Below, in pieces: positions 11,893-23,689 of a DNA stretch of 64,000 nucleotides. The DNA is from Pieris napi. Its lineage: Eukaryota; Arthropoda; Insecta; Lepidoptera; Pieridae. The translations under genes and the position numbers were made by a program. The notes beneath the pieces were generated by a model. That model was not told where the DNA came from and did not search any database. It saw only the letters and a list, made by a program, of their open reading frames with translations. Where the stretch lies: assembly GCF_905475465.1 (NCBI RefSeq), contig NC_062251.1, forward strand, positions 11,010,047-11,074,046, in the 5' to 3' direction. The stretch's first letter is position 1; every line of letters starts with the position of its first letter.

Positions 11893-12135
11893 TATTACAG
11901 GGGGCAAACGGGAAGGAGGATTTTTTTTTTTTTTTTAACGTCAGGAAATGCTTTTACGCATATCCCTGCTGAATTTTACTCCAGCAGGGATTATGTGGGA
12001 CTCAGACATAATATCTTCACACCTACCCACTAAAACCTGACGGATGCCTTCGGCTCGCCAACGGGAAGGAGGATAGCCGAAGGCACGCAAGTGCGTTACC
12101 AGCCTTTAGAATTGGTTCGCTCTTGAATTGGTCCG
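11893..12135 (-). repeat. GGCCGGCAACGCA-type repeat split by a LINE 3' end
   Basis: The two halves of this minus-strand repeat are 11893-11921 (TTACAGGGGGCAAACGGGAA) and 12060-12135 (GGCACGCAAGTGCGTTACCA through GAATTGGTTCGCTCTTGAA). They are separated by a poly-T-led insertion at 11922-12059. The break carries a 15-bp duplication, which shows how the split arose. Confidence 0.75.
11922..12059 (-). mobile_element. short non-LTR retrotransposon 3' end with poly(A), flanked by 15-bp TSD
   Basis: On the minus strand: GGTTTTAGTGGGTAGGTGTG, then a hairpin (ATCCCTGCTG / CAGCAGGGAT, 11962-11991), ending in AACGTT and a long A run (11922-11937 on the + strand as T). AACGGGAAGGAGGAT occurs on both sides (11907-11921 and 12060-12074), the target duplication of a target-primed insertion. 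The GTTTTAGTGGGTA motif also occurs in the poly-A element at 55081-55230, so both may be 3' ends of related LINEs. Confidence 0.8.
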
Positions 12136-13400
12136 GAAATACTTTAGTGAGCAGCATTATTAATGATTACTGATACATTCATTACACTATGTATTTTTTA
12201 CAACTTTGCTTAATTATGCAAGAGTTCTGCCGTCAACTGTGTCTACAGGTTCCTTAAAAGAATAACATACTATTACCTAGCAAAAGATTTTAACCCCAAC
12301 AATATATAATGTTTTGGATAAAAGTTACACAAAAGGAAAAATCTACTAAAATCAAATTAATTATAATTGTTTTTTGCGACAAAGTCAGGATTTTAATTCT
12401 GTAAAATGTAAAGGGCACAAATCATATGAGTTGTTTTCTTGTATTAAATTTCAAGATTTAAAATGAAAGTTTCTTTAAAGTTTTATCTAGTCTATTTTAA
12501 GCCGTCTATTCAAAATTTATATGTATATTATTTTAATCTTAACCACTAGGGAGGAGAAGGGTAGGTAGTAGCGCAAGTCGTTACCTTATGTAATGTAATA
12601 TGACGCAACTAAAACCACCAAGCGATCTATTGCAGGGATGGAGAGGTCATTGGCCTTGCGAGTTCATTGACCGAAATGGAAGGATGGTGGACAGTTAATA
12701 AGGTTGAGTGGCGTAGAGTACACCAACCATTAATGGTTATGGTTATATGGTATGGTTAACCATTAACCACCAATATTTATCCCTTGGATAAATCCTTGTG
12801 TATAACTTAATAACGTAATTTCATTTGCATTAACATTAAACATGACGGATATCAATTTTCAAACTGGGAGTGCATATGCGCACTTATTTCTACCTATGTG
12901 TGCGCACACTAGCACGTCTCCTACCATCAACAAACTCTCAACATTACCTCTGGCCGAGTCGGCTAAGAGAAATTATTGTGTGCATAAATGTGGAATTAAT
13001 TAATTTAAATGAGTTAATTAATTAATTCCAGTAATGAAGAGGCACTAAAAGAACAATAATGTCGAATTAAAAGAGAAACAAAAAAAAGCACAAACAAAGC
13101 ACTCTAGAATTATTCAAAATAACCATAGAGAAACAGAGGCATAATTACGCATCCCGCAAGCGCAGATAAATCGTCAACTTCAATGGCACCGAGATTAAAT
13201 AAACGGTTGAGCAATAAAACCAGAAGATCACAATAGAAGGTCGTCAAGTACTTAAGTCCTTTAGATTTATAGCTCGTCACTTTAACAATAAATATTGATT
13301 TTCGCGTTTCACTCGGACCGAAATAAACACTTAAACATTCGCAAACTCATGATATATAGACATGATGAAAAGACTTTTTCCTGAGTTTCATGTTTAGTTT
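12136..13400. other. intergenic, no gene recognised
   Basis: No coding segment was identified. It contains short foldbacks: GGAATTAATTAATTTA with TTAATTAATTAATTCC around 12992-13029, and a GGTTAACCATTAACC stretch near 12752. Confidence 0.6.
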
Positions 13401-13402
13401 TT

Positions 13403-13873
13403 GAAGTGAAACTTCTTTTGGGGCATGTGGGTAAATTTATTACGGAACGTCACGAAGATGTGAAGCGTTTTTGTCGAAGAGGGAGAGCGATTGAGACCGA
13501 TTGAGAGAGAGTGAGAAGTGTGAATTACCTTATAGAAAGTCTATTTTATAAATTAAAATTTCGTAAAGAGAATTTATGAAATATAATAATTTATTGAAAT
13601 CTCAAATGACGAATTGCAAATTAAAATGCCACGTGTTTTTATTATCGAAGAAATTAAATAAAAACAATTAAATTTATTATTTGTAATAATTTTCGATACT
13701 TAATATTTTAATGACAATTAAATTCCTAACATATCTTCCTTTTTACCTCTCACTAAGCATCGGAAATCTAAAGTTTTTGATTTGTATAAATGTGAACAAG
13801 AGCAAAAAATTAGTTTGCAAAAGAAGTTTCACTTCTGACATGTACACTTTGTACGCATGCACTTTTTTTAATA
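13403..13873. mobile_element. MITE copy 1 (AGAAGTGAAACTTCTTT inverted ends)
   Basis: The left end GAAGTGAAACTTCTTTT (13406) and right end AAAGAAGTTTCACTTCTGAC (13824) are inverted repeats. The interior (TCTCAAATGACGAATTG, TTTTAATGACAATTAAATTC, ATATCTTCCTTTTT) matches the copy at 28381-28747. Compared with that copy it has about 100 extra bp after the left end and has lost the outer GTGCGTGCG part there. The right end still reads ACTTTGTACGCATGCACT. There is no coding capacity, so it is a non-autonomous DNA element. Confidence 0.75.
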
Positions 13874-14720
13874 ATAATAATATACTAACACTAGTCTGTA
13901 AGTATATACTAACATAATGATGGATTGTTTTATCTAAGCAAATAAATAATAATAAATACGGATACACGGTGTATCCGTAGGTTGTTTTTGATTTTTTGTT
14001 TAGTTTGGGCCAAGCAGTGCGCTCACCAAGTCGATCAGAAGCAGTTCAGGGCATTTTCAACCTATAACTTCGTTGTGTATAAAATTAGAAGCCTGAATTT
14101 TCAGTTACCAAACACGGTATATTTCAAATTTTATTCAATTTAATAATTACTTTAGGAATTATAAGTATTCATATTTAATTTTGTTATTCACTCACTGACT
14201 GACAGATTCAGTAGGGACTGAATAAATAAACCGACTTGATATTAACATGGATCTCACGGTAGACGAACTGCATTGCGAGAATGATTTTATACCAGTTATG
14301 TTTTTGAGGGCATATAATAGTTTGTATTGATTTTCCGTAATTTACTATAAAGTGGGAAACAAATAAAATCGCCTACTTAAATTATTAATTTCCTTGGAAG
14401 TAAGTGATCTGCTGTCACACTTGCGTTAAGGCTAGATCGTATTATTTTTACTTGGAATAACGTTCGCAGGATAGACAATGTTACTACAATTAAATCATTG
14501 ATATTTAATGCAGCCTTAGTTCGCTACCTCTGCAAAGATCCCGCAAGGCACGTCCACCATTGTACCGTATATAAGGCAGGGTCTGATATTTTTATACGAT
14601 ACTAGTCATTGTACAGAACCTGTCTCCAACGGTTCCTCCAGCGGAGATTTGACGACAACATTTGACGACTATGCACAGGGTCTAAGGCCGATTAACACGC
14701 AATATTGTCCATCACCAGAT
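13874..14720. other. intergenic, no gene recognised
   Basis: No gene, RNA or clear repeat end was identified. Confidence 0.6.
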
Positions 14721-14985
14721 GCAGTGTGAGCCTAGTGGCTTCACTATGCGACTCCCTGAGGTCGTAGGTTCGATCCCCGGCTTTGCACCAATGGACTTTC
14801 TTTCTATGTGCGCATTTAACGTTCGTCGAACGGTGTAGGAAAACTTCGTGTAACCGACCGGCCCTGGACCCAAAAAGTCGGCGGCGTGTGTCAGGCACAT
14901 GAGGCTGATCACCTTCTTGCCTATTAAGGCCCAGACATAAAAAGCTTGCAGCGCCATTGATTACTTTTTTATTTTATTGTCCATC
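14721..14985 (+). repeat. tRNA-derived SINE, family 1, forward copy
   Basis: CAGTGTGAGCCTAGTGGCTT leads to GTAGGTTCGATCCCCGGCTT (B box), ATGTGCGCATTTAACGTTCG, GGCGGCGTGTGTCAGGCACA and a 3' end CAGCGCCATTGATTAC before T/A-rich sequence. This is one of the better preserved heads of the family. The region between GCCTATTA and GGCCCAGAC is deleted relative to the longer copies. Confidence 0.85.
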
Positions 14986-16049
14986 ACCGTATGAGCAAGT
15001 GTTATTCGGGTAGAGGGAATAATCTATTAGTACACGGCCGTAGTTCGTTTTGATTAAGACTCGCGAGCATGTCTACTAAGCCCACACAAATTCCGTAGAG
15101 ATTTTCTTTTGTTTCACGTAAAAAGGGTTTTTGTTCTAGAAATTCCATATATTAGTATGTACTTAGTAGAGAAATTTTATCTTTGGAAGGCACAAATAAA
15201 ATCCTCAGTCGTATCTTTTAGATAAGGCTTCATGCAGACAAAGTGTTAAAGTCCTATTATACCAAACAAATAGGTATTAAATTTTAAAACTTTAAAACTT
15301 AGATTAAAGATATCTCGGAAGGTGAACCCGAAGGTCATCTGCCTATTATTACAATTTCTATTAGAGTAAAGACTTATTTAGACAGCTTAAATTACAGTCT
15401 AGTAATAAAAGCACTTTGTTTTTGACTTTTTAAGGGTCTTCAAGAGACGCGTAGGACTACCTTAAAAGCCGGAAGCGCACTTGCAAACCTCTTGGTGTTA
15501 CTTAACCATGTCCCATAAAATAAGCTGAGATGGACTTTCGAACCATTACTGTGTTATGAGCACTCAAACGGTGAATCAATAGCTTGATTTCATGTTGTGG
15601 AGAATGTACTTTAATGTTTAATATGTACTAATCGTAGATTTAAGTTACTTTTCTGAAAATTAATGTCTTCATTATTTCCCAGAAGCAACCGCGAAACTAT
15701 GTCGTAAATTCTTAATGGCAAGTAGATATTTCAAACAAGTAAATTCCATAATTTTATGGACAAAATCGAAGTAAGCTAGAATCTGATGGTGGTCGGTTCA
15801 CAATGAACGAAGTCCCGCAAGGACTAATCCACAAACAGGTACTCAGATAAAGAGAATTATTATATCCCGTATAATATATATTATAGCCCGTCGCACGCAC
15901 TTCGCTCTGAAACATCATTTCTATGGATATGCAGATTATGTTAAAGTTTTTTCTTCTCGAATATTCCAATAATACCACTCCAATATTGTTGTCTATAGAT
16001 TTTTTTAATATAAATCATACTTTAATTAGTTACAGTCTTTATAAGTTAA
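14986..16049. other. intergenic; one fragment of the GGCCGGCAACGCA repeat
   Basis: A degraded forward copy of the dispersed repeat lies at about 15428-15520 (AAGGGTCTTCAAGAGACGCG, CCGGAAGCGCACTTGC). Otherwise nothing supportable is present. An AT-rich palindrome-like stretch occurs at 15865-15885. Confidence 0.55.
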
Positions 16050-16330
16050 TAGCTGCCCCTGCGAACTTCGTTTCTCCATAATGTGATTTTACTTAGCCTA
16101 CTCTTAAAGTGCATACCAACATGAAACATTTTGCTATGCTACCCCAGAGACTGTTCGATTTTCCGGAATGAAAACTTTTTAGGTTTTTCTGTGAATTTTT
16201 CTCTATATAAACCTCTGAGTTCAAGTCATAAGCTTTAAATTAACAAATAAAAAATAGGGGTTGATCGTAGAAGGTTGTATCAAAGAAATAAAAAAATTTC
16301 CTTCACTCTTAAGCGTCCCGTAGGTTCGTT
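16050..16330 (+). repeat. dispersed repeat with AAAAATAGGGGTTGATCGTAG
   Basis: Starts TAGCTGCCCCTGCGAACTTC and contains AAAAAATAGGGGTTGATCGT. The same order (AGCTGACCCGGCAAACGTTG, then AAAAAATAGGGGTTGATCGT) is found at 31020-31400. It is a widespread lepidopteran repeat without coding capacity here, and I cannot assign a family. Confidence 0.65.
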
Positions 16331-16719
16331 TGCCTATCCTATAAAAAAATCAGATTTATTCCAAGTTTTAGGTCTTCATCAAATTACTACAGGCATTAAA
16401 CATTATGTTCTACAAGATTATTTGGAAAACTACATCTAGGTTTGTCTAGTGCAAATGATAATCACTTAAGATTAAAGAAATATGTTTTCGTAAAAAAATT
16501 TTTTTTTACTACTTATCGTAAAATGTAATAAAATTGTTGGTATATCCACATTACTTGGCTATCTTTTGTAGTTCATGCAGTGGGCTGTCATAGACCGAGT
16601 GTTGGCGAATTAACACCGACCCGTTGTATTACATGGCCGCTCCTTGGGAACAATTATTGTGATTTAATTTATATATTATAGAGTTCTTAGTAATAAGTTA
16701 ATATTAGAATCATTACGTG
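16331..16719. other. intergenic, no gene recognised
   Basis: No supportable feature; AT-rich with A/T homopolymers near 16490-16505. Confidence 0.6.
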
Positions 16720-17830
16720 TCATAGGAAACTGACTTGAAGTTTCAAATCTTTGAAAGGCCTCAAAATAAACACTACAATACTACATATCATATCTCTAGG
16801 CATGTAACCATGCGCTATACAAGCATTAAATAGAACGCGAGACAAGTGTGGGCCTGCAAACTTGAGATGCTCGATGCTGAGACCGTCGTGCCCCGGTGAC
16901 TTACCTCTAACCATAGACTTTATAGTGCTATCTTTTTCTTTAATAGAAGGTTTCAAACTTATGCCACCACCACACTGGGTCACAGCATCTAGCCTCGACT
17001 GTGAGGGCCCAATCGGTGATTTAACTGTAAAATAATTAACAAATAGATTACCGATTTCCTTGGGCTCACACACTCCGTTGACACTCATAGGGAGGCCCGA
17101 CTTATCTTTTAAAATCAGAAAAAATCATTCTTAGCGTGATGAGCAGCCAAAATATCCATTTTTATTTGGTCTTCGTGATTTTGGCACCATCTCAAGCGTG
17201 ACTTAAAGACTCTCTGTGATGCCCTTGTACATGCTTATTCCAACCTATAACCGTTTTTTTCTTTTTTTGTACCGACTTACAAGTTTTAACAGAAGATGCC
17301 GAAAGGGCCAGAATAATATTGTCATAAGCTTATCAATTACTTTTCTATGACTAAGATTACTACAAAGCTTATCACTACAATAACGAAATTCAGGAGGAAA
17401 GTCAATTTGTCTCAACCTATCATGGCATTATTATAGTTATTTAAAATATGTATTCGTTTTCTAACAACCAAATCTAAATTACACTCAATAATTAGCGGTA
17501 CTAGCGTACATATTTTGAATAGTCTTCGCCGCTGCTTTAGTTACTAAACAATGATCAAGCCACCGCCGTGACCCGTTAGCATCACTTACAAACGTGTACG
17601 TATCAGAAGTGACACCTGAGCATTCAATATCAAAGCAACACCATTCTTGCTCTCTTACAAATTCTCCATTTCATGATAAAAACGTTCATATGGATGAGCA
17701 TTAAAGTCCCCTAAAATCTATTATAGCACTTACCGAGCTAAGAACATCCGTAAACTCGGACACTCAATCACCTGGACGAAATTCCCGTTGTGTTTTTATC
17801 ACTGATGAATTATCCCGTAAGAACATTGAC
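16720..17830 (-). pseudogene. decayed LINE: endonuclease and start of reverse transcriptase
   Basis: The minus strand carries two readable pieces of a non-LTR retrotransposon. Nearest 17700 is an endonuclease stretch (FNAHPYERFYHEMENL, then EQEWCCFDIE and SRRWLDHCLVTKAAAKT) broken by stops. From 17088 down to 16720 is the N-terminal part of the RT (VRGKSPGHDGLSIEHLKFAG, then NACIAHGYMPRDM), open for 122 codons. The RT core and C-terminus are missing. It faces away from the LINE remnant at 18313-19702, and both stop near 18 kb. The clade cannot be fixed from these pieces. Confidence 0.7.
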
Positions 17831-17984
17831 ACGATTATTCCACGTTCTTGGGGAGTAAAACGGTCCATGTTTGTTTTCAGTGTATTTTACATTTGTTCAC
17901 TACACAATTTTCAACAACAGAATGACAGGAAATGTCATATAAAAAAAATAAACAAATTTTCTTTAGTGCCAGTACTTTTGCGCC

Positions 17985-18050
17985 ACCCAGTATATATATA
18001 TATCAATATATATTATTATTATTATAATATATATATATATAATAATGATT
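17985..18050. repeat. TA/TAT microsatellite
   Basis: Runs of TATATATATATA, ATTATTATTATTATA and TATATATATATATA in 65 bp, able to fold on themselves. They sit between the two decayed LINE fragments. Confidence 0.8.
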
Positions 18051-18312
18051 AAAAATGGAATATGATGCGAAATTCTAAAATATATTGCATGGAAATAAAC
18101 AAATTAAATAAAAATTTAAATTACAAAAAAACATCAGATGAGAAAAAATTTGTGTTGTGCTAAGTTTGTGAAATGGACCAATGAATAGTGGCCAGACGAG
18201 CATTGTTTGATTGTGCTTTTATTTTGCCTACGTGGTTGCTAAACCTGCCTGCATGCCTTAGCAGGCAGCGTCCAATTGCAAGTCCATCCTGTGACGAAAC
18301 GACGAATGCGTT

Positions 18313-19702
18313 TTGTTACCAAAACCAGCAGGACGGAGGGGTGAGACCAAAATTGCTGTTCGACATATTTTACCAAAATTAAATTCAGAATTTGAACCCG
18401 TACAGTTAGGCTTCGGTGTGAAAGGAGGGTGTGAGGCAGCCGTCCATGCCCTACGCTATTTCCTAACTTACGGACAGCCAGACGTGTTGCTCAAAATTCA
18501 TGTCAAAAATGCATTTAATTCGGTAAATAGGGATACCCTGCTGACTGAAATAAAACAACATAAGTATACCGGAAATATATAATTAACTAAATTGTTATAT
18601 CGTTCTAATGAACTTTCCTCGGAAGTAGGTTGTCAACAGGGTGATCCCCTTGGACCTGCAATTTTTAGTTTGGTATAAATCCGATAATCAAAAATTTAAA
18701 TTCTAATTTCAATGTTTTCGGACCTTTTTTTAATCAAAAATAAATTTGAAGCCATTGGTTTCGAGCTTCATTTTAGCAAATGCGAACTTTTCATAACTAA
18801 TAACTGCGATTTAAATTTAAATGATGTAAAAAAAAATCATATTTTAGCTACAAATATTAAAATAGTTAACAGGAATTCCCTTTACGTTTTAAGTTCTCTA
18901 GGTCAAAATTTTCCATTATCTCTAAATTCACAGAGGAGCTGGGATGACATAAACTGCAAATTGACTTTTGACGATCTTTTGAGTTGTAGTACAGGTTCGG
19001 CGCGTGCTAGGCTTTTGGCCGTGGGTACGCATGAGGCCGGCTTACCCTTCGTCAAATACAGGAACTTTTCTTGAGCCTGGCACGCTTCGAATCGCAACCT
19101 GTCTACGGCTTAGGGTTCCGGTCTGCGCTCTCCATATATGTCCCTGTGGCAGTGATGTCGACAAGTTAGGACATCACGGCCTGTCATGCCAAAAAAGTGC
19201 AGGCCGCTTCTTGAGATATGCCGCACTTAACGATATCATACGCCGGTCACTTGCCACCGTCAACGTTCCAAGTCTACTTGAGCCGAGTGGTATTGCAAGA
19301 GACCGGACGGCATGAGTTTGATTCCATGGAAGATTGGCCGGGTACTGGTATGGGATGCATCATGCAACCTGTTCAGACACGCTGGCCCCTTCCCATCTAC
19401 ATGGAACCAACAACAGAGCTGGTGCGGCTTGTGAAGCGGCTGAAAAAGCTAAAGCATGCAAATACAGGGGTCTAGGCTCAGAATATGATTATTTCCCATT
19501 CGGTGTCGAGACCCTTGGTCCGTGGGGTCCTAGCGCTTTAAGGCTTTTTAAAGAAATATCAAAAATGTTAGTCGACATCACAGGAGACCGAAGATCTGGA
19601 AGCTACCTCGGACAAAGAATTAGTCTAGCTATTCAAAGGGGGAACGCTGCCAGTATCTTCGGAACCTTGCCTAAAGGGATTCCTTTTAATAATATATTTT
19701 AG
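18313..19702 (+). pseudogene. decayed LINE-type reverse transcriptase with C-terminal domain
   Basis: Several frames together show a reverse transcriptase: QLGFGVKGGCEAAVHALRYF then VLLKIHVKNAFNSVN (18403-18520), GCQQGDPLGPAIFSLV (18630-18676), and FELHFSKCELFITNN (18758-18802). The C-terminal part follows (CPCGSDVDKLGHHGLSCQKS near 19140; [47 protein letters not shown]), ending in a stop near 19700. The central YxDD region is deleted, and frame changes occur near 18590, 18680, 19000 and 19310. It is a dead element. The family occurs widely in animals, but I do not assign a clade. Confidence 0.75.
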
Positions 19703-20013
19703 TTATTATATGTTAAGGTCAGTTATTTATTTCAATGTATATGTGATTTATAATTACTATTTCGTATGTTAGATATTAATTGGTAGTACATAAATGGTTA
19801 TAATTATATAAATAGTATAAACACATCTCCTGTAATATCCTATATATAAAATTATGTTTTTTTTGTATATTTAGTAATTGTGTGAGAATCGGTTACTATC
19901 TATCTTTCAAACCCCTAAGTGATAAGGAGTGTCCACACCAAAATTCGAAATATGTAAATGTTATTCTTTTATTATCCTCATCAACAACATACATAATACT
20001 ACTTTAATACTTT
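19703..20013. other. intergenic; repeat fragment
   Basis: GTGAGAATCGGTTACTATCTATCTTTC with AAACCCCTAAG (19880-19920) resembles, on the opposite strand, the GGGGTTCGAAAGATAGATAG segment of the repeat at 31020-31400. Nothing else is supported. Confidence 0.45.
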
Positions 20014-20275
20014 TGACGACTCATTGGTCTAGTGGTTAGTACCCCTGACTGCGAATCCATGGGTCCCGGGTTCGATCCCCGGCTGAGACGAACATCGATG
20101 TAATGAGCATTTGGTGTTGTGCTTAGGTCTTGGGTGTTTAAATATGTATTTATATGTCTATCTATGTATAATATGTATGTATATCCGTTGCCTAGTACCC
20201 ATAACACAAGGTTCACCAGCTTAGCATGGGACTAGGTCAATTGGTGTGAATTGTCTTTAAAAAAAAAAAAAAAAA
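20014..20275 (+). repeat. tRNA-derived SINE, family 2, full length
   Basis: The tRNA-like head has box A TGGTCTAGTGGTTAGTACC and box B GGGTTCGATCCCCGGCTGAG. It is followed by a body (GTGTTGTGCTTAGGTCTTGG, TATGTATGTATATCCGTTGC, TGGGACTAGGTCAATTGG) and an A17 tail at 20259-20275. The poly-A tail and intact Pol III boxes suggest a recent insertion. Its first 75 bases are identical to the truncated copy at 23576-23655. Confidence 0.9.
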
Positions 20276-21370
20276 CATACTAACATAATATGTATGTATT
20301 GTTATTCTTCTTTATATAAAATGTTTGTTTTTCTCGTATATACGAACCACGGAAGAGTGGGTGTCGTATGATTTGTGTAATTTTATAAATACATTCAAAA
20401 TCTGTTATAACGACATCGCAGAGACTACTCATATTTGGTCGTAAAAACCGATTGTCGTAACAGCTGATGACTTTGTAATTAAGTACCTAATACTTTTACC
20501 CGTCGGGATTTGATTTTGCTTAATATAACCGGTATTTTGTGAAAGCAAATTATAAAATATAATTTGATTGATGACAAATTGATTCATTTGTCCTCTTCGG
20601 TCTTCATATTATAATAAACATGACCAAAATTCAATAACAAATTCAAATTCATTAAAAATATTATGTTTTTAACCAGTGTTTTTGCAGGTATATATTGCCA
20701 TTTAAACAAAAGGGCAAGGACACGTCCTTGAATACCTGTAACCGCATACAGATAATATTTAATTGGCGTGAAAACTCAATAATTGTAGATAAAAATCAGG
20801 TAGCAGAGGAACCAATTGCTGCACTAGTGCTGTGCCACTACGCATTCGACCGCGGCCACCACTTGTACCGAACGGCTAGTGAGGCGATGCTTTGTCGACA
20901 AAAATAGACTGACAATATTTATTATTAATGTAGGAGGTACTAAAGGTTCCTACAAAGATTATTGCAATCAAAACTATAACTTGTAGAAAAAACTGCACGC
21001 TATTTAGTTTATCTTCTCTAAAATGTTGTGAGATCCAAGGGTACTTAAGGGACCTTCTTCGTCTTTAGTTATTACATAATTAGCTGACCTAACATCCATA
21101 TCAACAAAAAAAGCTTTAATGTTATGTTTTATTCATAAACTACTAATTTAAATTTAAAATGTACCGTAATTATACAATGACTGTTAATACACAACGAAGC
21201 TCTAATCCTGTTGGCCTGAACTGCTTCGAGAGATGGATGGTATGATTCACTCTTCGTAAGTCGAATAAAATGTCTTATATCTTCAATATTTTTGCGCATG
21301 TAGTATAATAATATTTTCCTTACATTTGTGCGGTTTTGGTTGTGTGGCATGGTAATGGATGTACGCGATG
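20276..21370. other. intergenic, no gene recognised
   Basis: An open frame of 70 codons at 20695-20907 follows a plausible splice acceptor (TTTTTGCAG), but its product resembles nothing I know. I see no convincing gene. Confidence 0.5.
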
Positions 21371-21413
21371 GTAATACTGGCATGCAAGGGCACAGTATGC
21401 ATGCCAGTATTAC
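21371..21413. repeat. perfect 16-bp hairpin
   Basis: GTAATACTGGCATGCA (21371-21386) and TGCATGCCAGTATTAC (21398-21413) are exact reverse complements with an 11-nt loop. Further partial copies of the arm (ATGCCAGTAAC, TGGCATGG) occur within 100 bp on both sides. Confidence 0.85.
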
Positions 21414-22594
21414 TTGCAAATGTATCCGCAGTGTGCCAGTTACTCGTACATGCCAGTAACTTTCATACCATCTACTTTCCCGATTTACTGGCGTGTGTAT
21501 CCCCAGCCTTACAGTTTCAATCCGACATACGTACATTACAGTAAAATAAAAATTATCTGAGAAACACCCGTATATTTAACCGTGTTCGTTTAATATATTG
21601 CAATTCTAATCACGCAGGGACGTACTTTAGACTTTTGGGGCTCAAATATCTCTTTTTAATCTGTATTCTACTTTCAATTACAATTGAACAGATAGTAAGA
21701 TATATTTTTAGTAGTCTTAGTTGTGGTATATAGGAGATAGGAGCAGATAGGAGCAGAACAGCGGGCACTTTACAGAGATATGAGCTTCAGCAATGTAGAA
21801 TACGATTGAGAAAAGTATTAGTATAGAATATAGATTTTTATTAATTAAAATATTTGAATGCATTTACGGAAACTCCAATTATTTTCCAAAATATATGTTA
21901 TCATTGTTATTTTATATGCTATTTAATACTTAAATAAACGGAATTGATTTAATTTGTTTAACAATTGAGTTTTTAATTTAATTTTGTTTAGTATTATTAA
22001 TACTTTGTATACATTAAAATTTGTATTTCTAAGCCTTTCATATTAATACCATAGAAGCCTAATCTGTATATATTTAACTCTGCAATATAATATCTGGATT
22101 CTAGGGAAAATGTTCCCACGTGAGCCAACTAATACGATATATTATGTCATTTTGGAAATGATAAGATAAGATTTCCATATACTTGTGAACTCCAGTGGTC
22201 GTTTAATACCATTTAACACGTTCACTGCGCCATCATTTTCAAAGAACTTTCAGCTGGTGCCTTGGAGACCTAAAAGATCTCGAAACAAGCCTATCCTTTG
22301 GTGCGTTTCGAAAATAATTTATATCTTCCAAAAAAACAATGACACATTTTGAAGTTTTTGTGGGTGAAAGATAGCTTATTGATTTATATTTTGCTAGGTT
22401 CGCACGCAGTTACGACATTTGAATAAACTACAAATAGCAAAAAAAAAAAAAATAGATATCGATTGTTTCTCGTACCGCAACCGAAGATAGTTCAATATGT
22501 GTATTAAGTAGTGATGGGAATAAAATAATATCTCAGTTATCGATTCTAAAAGTTTTATTAATTATGCAAATTGTTTTTCATTAAAACATGGTAA
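21414..22594. other. intergenic, no gene recognised
   Basis: No supportable gene. Doubled GGAGATAGG / AGCAGATAGG phrases occur at 21730-21755, and an A14 run near 22440. Confidence 0.6.
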
Positions 22595-23140
22595 GCAAAG
22601 TATAATATGCTGGCCCGCAGGTTCTATCGTTGTAACGAACAGGTCAAGGTAACCTTGTTCAAGGCGTTTTGCCAGTCCTTTTATACATGTGCCCTGTGGG
22701 TTAGATATACGCGGCGGGCATACAATGCTCTCCGAGTGCAATATAATAATGCTTTCAGGATGTTGTTGGGGCTCCCGCGGTACTGTAGCGCATCAGGTAT
22801 GTTTGCAGATGCACACGTGGATGATTTTTCGTCAATCATCCGCAAACGGACAGCCTCACTGATGCGTGGGGTTCGTGCGAGTTCTAACAATATCCTGATG
22901 GTTATAGGTAAACCCGAATGTGCTGTTTTGAGACATTGGGTTCATATACATGCCTGTGTACCTGGTGCCTCGAATCAACGTAGATATATGAATTAAATGT
23001 TTTCTTCTTTGTGTCCTTAATAATTTTGCTAAATTTAATTTTAATTTTACTAACATAGTTATAAGGATTACTTTACTAACAATATATGGATTTTTTAATG
23101 GTCTGAATTAAATGATTTTTATTTTATTTTATTTATTTTA
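22595..23140 (+). mobile_element. 5'-truncated LINE tail (RT C-terminal part)
   Basis: A 129-codon frame (22607-22996) contains a recognisable post-RT segment of a LINE: FCQSFYTCALWVRYTRRAY, then NALRVQYNNAFRMLLGLPRY and RHWVHIHACVPG. It is followed by an AT-rich 3' UTR ending in TTTTATTTTATTTTATTTAT (about 23110-23140), the usual simple-repeat tail. There is no 5' part, so it is a dead 5'-truncated copy. Confidence 0.75.
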
Positions 23141-23575
23141 TAACAATTCGTTTAGATTTTTTAGAAGCGTCAGTGCTGTTTAACTGCGTGTGCTCCAACG
23201 AAAAAGGTTCATCGTTTTCTTTGTAGGTACGTCAAATATTTCATAATCAGAATCACTGTCATTATTAGCCAATGGGGGGCAAATTTTGTACATTTTCCAA
23301 CATTTTTATCGACTTCCCATGTCGATTCTGAACAACACTAGAAAGAGTCACGCAGCGCCCGCGCCGCCCATCCTCCCTCTATTGCGTCTACAAGGAATTA
23401 AAACAATTACTATACTGTGCGTTAGGGACCTAATCCATTTTTAATGTCCTTAAATTCAGCTTTAAGTAAGAAGCAAATATGTATATTTGTCCTGCTCATA
23501 CTTAAAGAACTTTACAAGTTAGATCCTCCCGCAAGGAGTGAAAAAACACGATTATGCTCAACGCACAATACAAAA
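23141..23575. other. intergenic, no gene recognised
   Basis: No supportable feature was identified. Confidence 0.6.
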
Positions 23576-23655
23576 GTTTGACGACTCATTGGTCTAGTGG
23601 TTAGTACCCCTGACTGCGAATCCATGGGTCCCGGGTTCGATCCCCGGCTGAGACC
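23576..23655 (+). repeat. tRNA-derived SINE, family 2, head only
   Basis: Identical to the first 75 bases of the full SINE at 20014 through CCCCGGCTGAGAC. The SINE body is absent; instead CGGGGATTAATAATTAATAA follows and leads into the heptamer array. CCCCGG-CTGAGA-CCGGGG forms a small inverted repeat at the break. Confidence 0.85.
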
Positions 23656-23689
23656 GGGGATTAATAATTAATAATTAATTAATAATTTA

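Noticed and set aside
20014..20100. tRNA gene
   Set aside because: The A and B boxes are good, but a SINE body and poly-A follow, and the same head recurs truncated at 23,576; it is a SINE head.
20695..20907. 70-codon frame after a splice-acceptor-like sequence
   Set aside because: No recognisable family and no partner exons; kept as intergenic.
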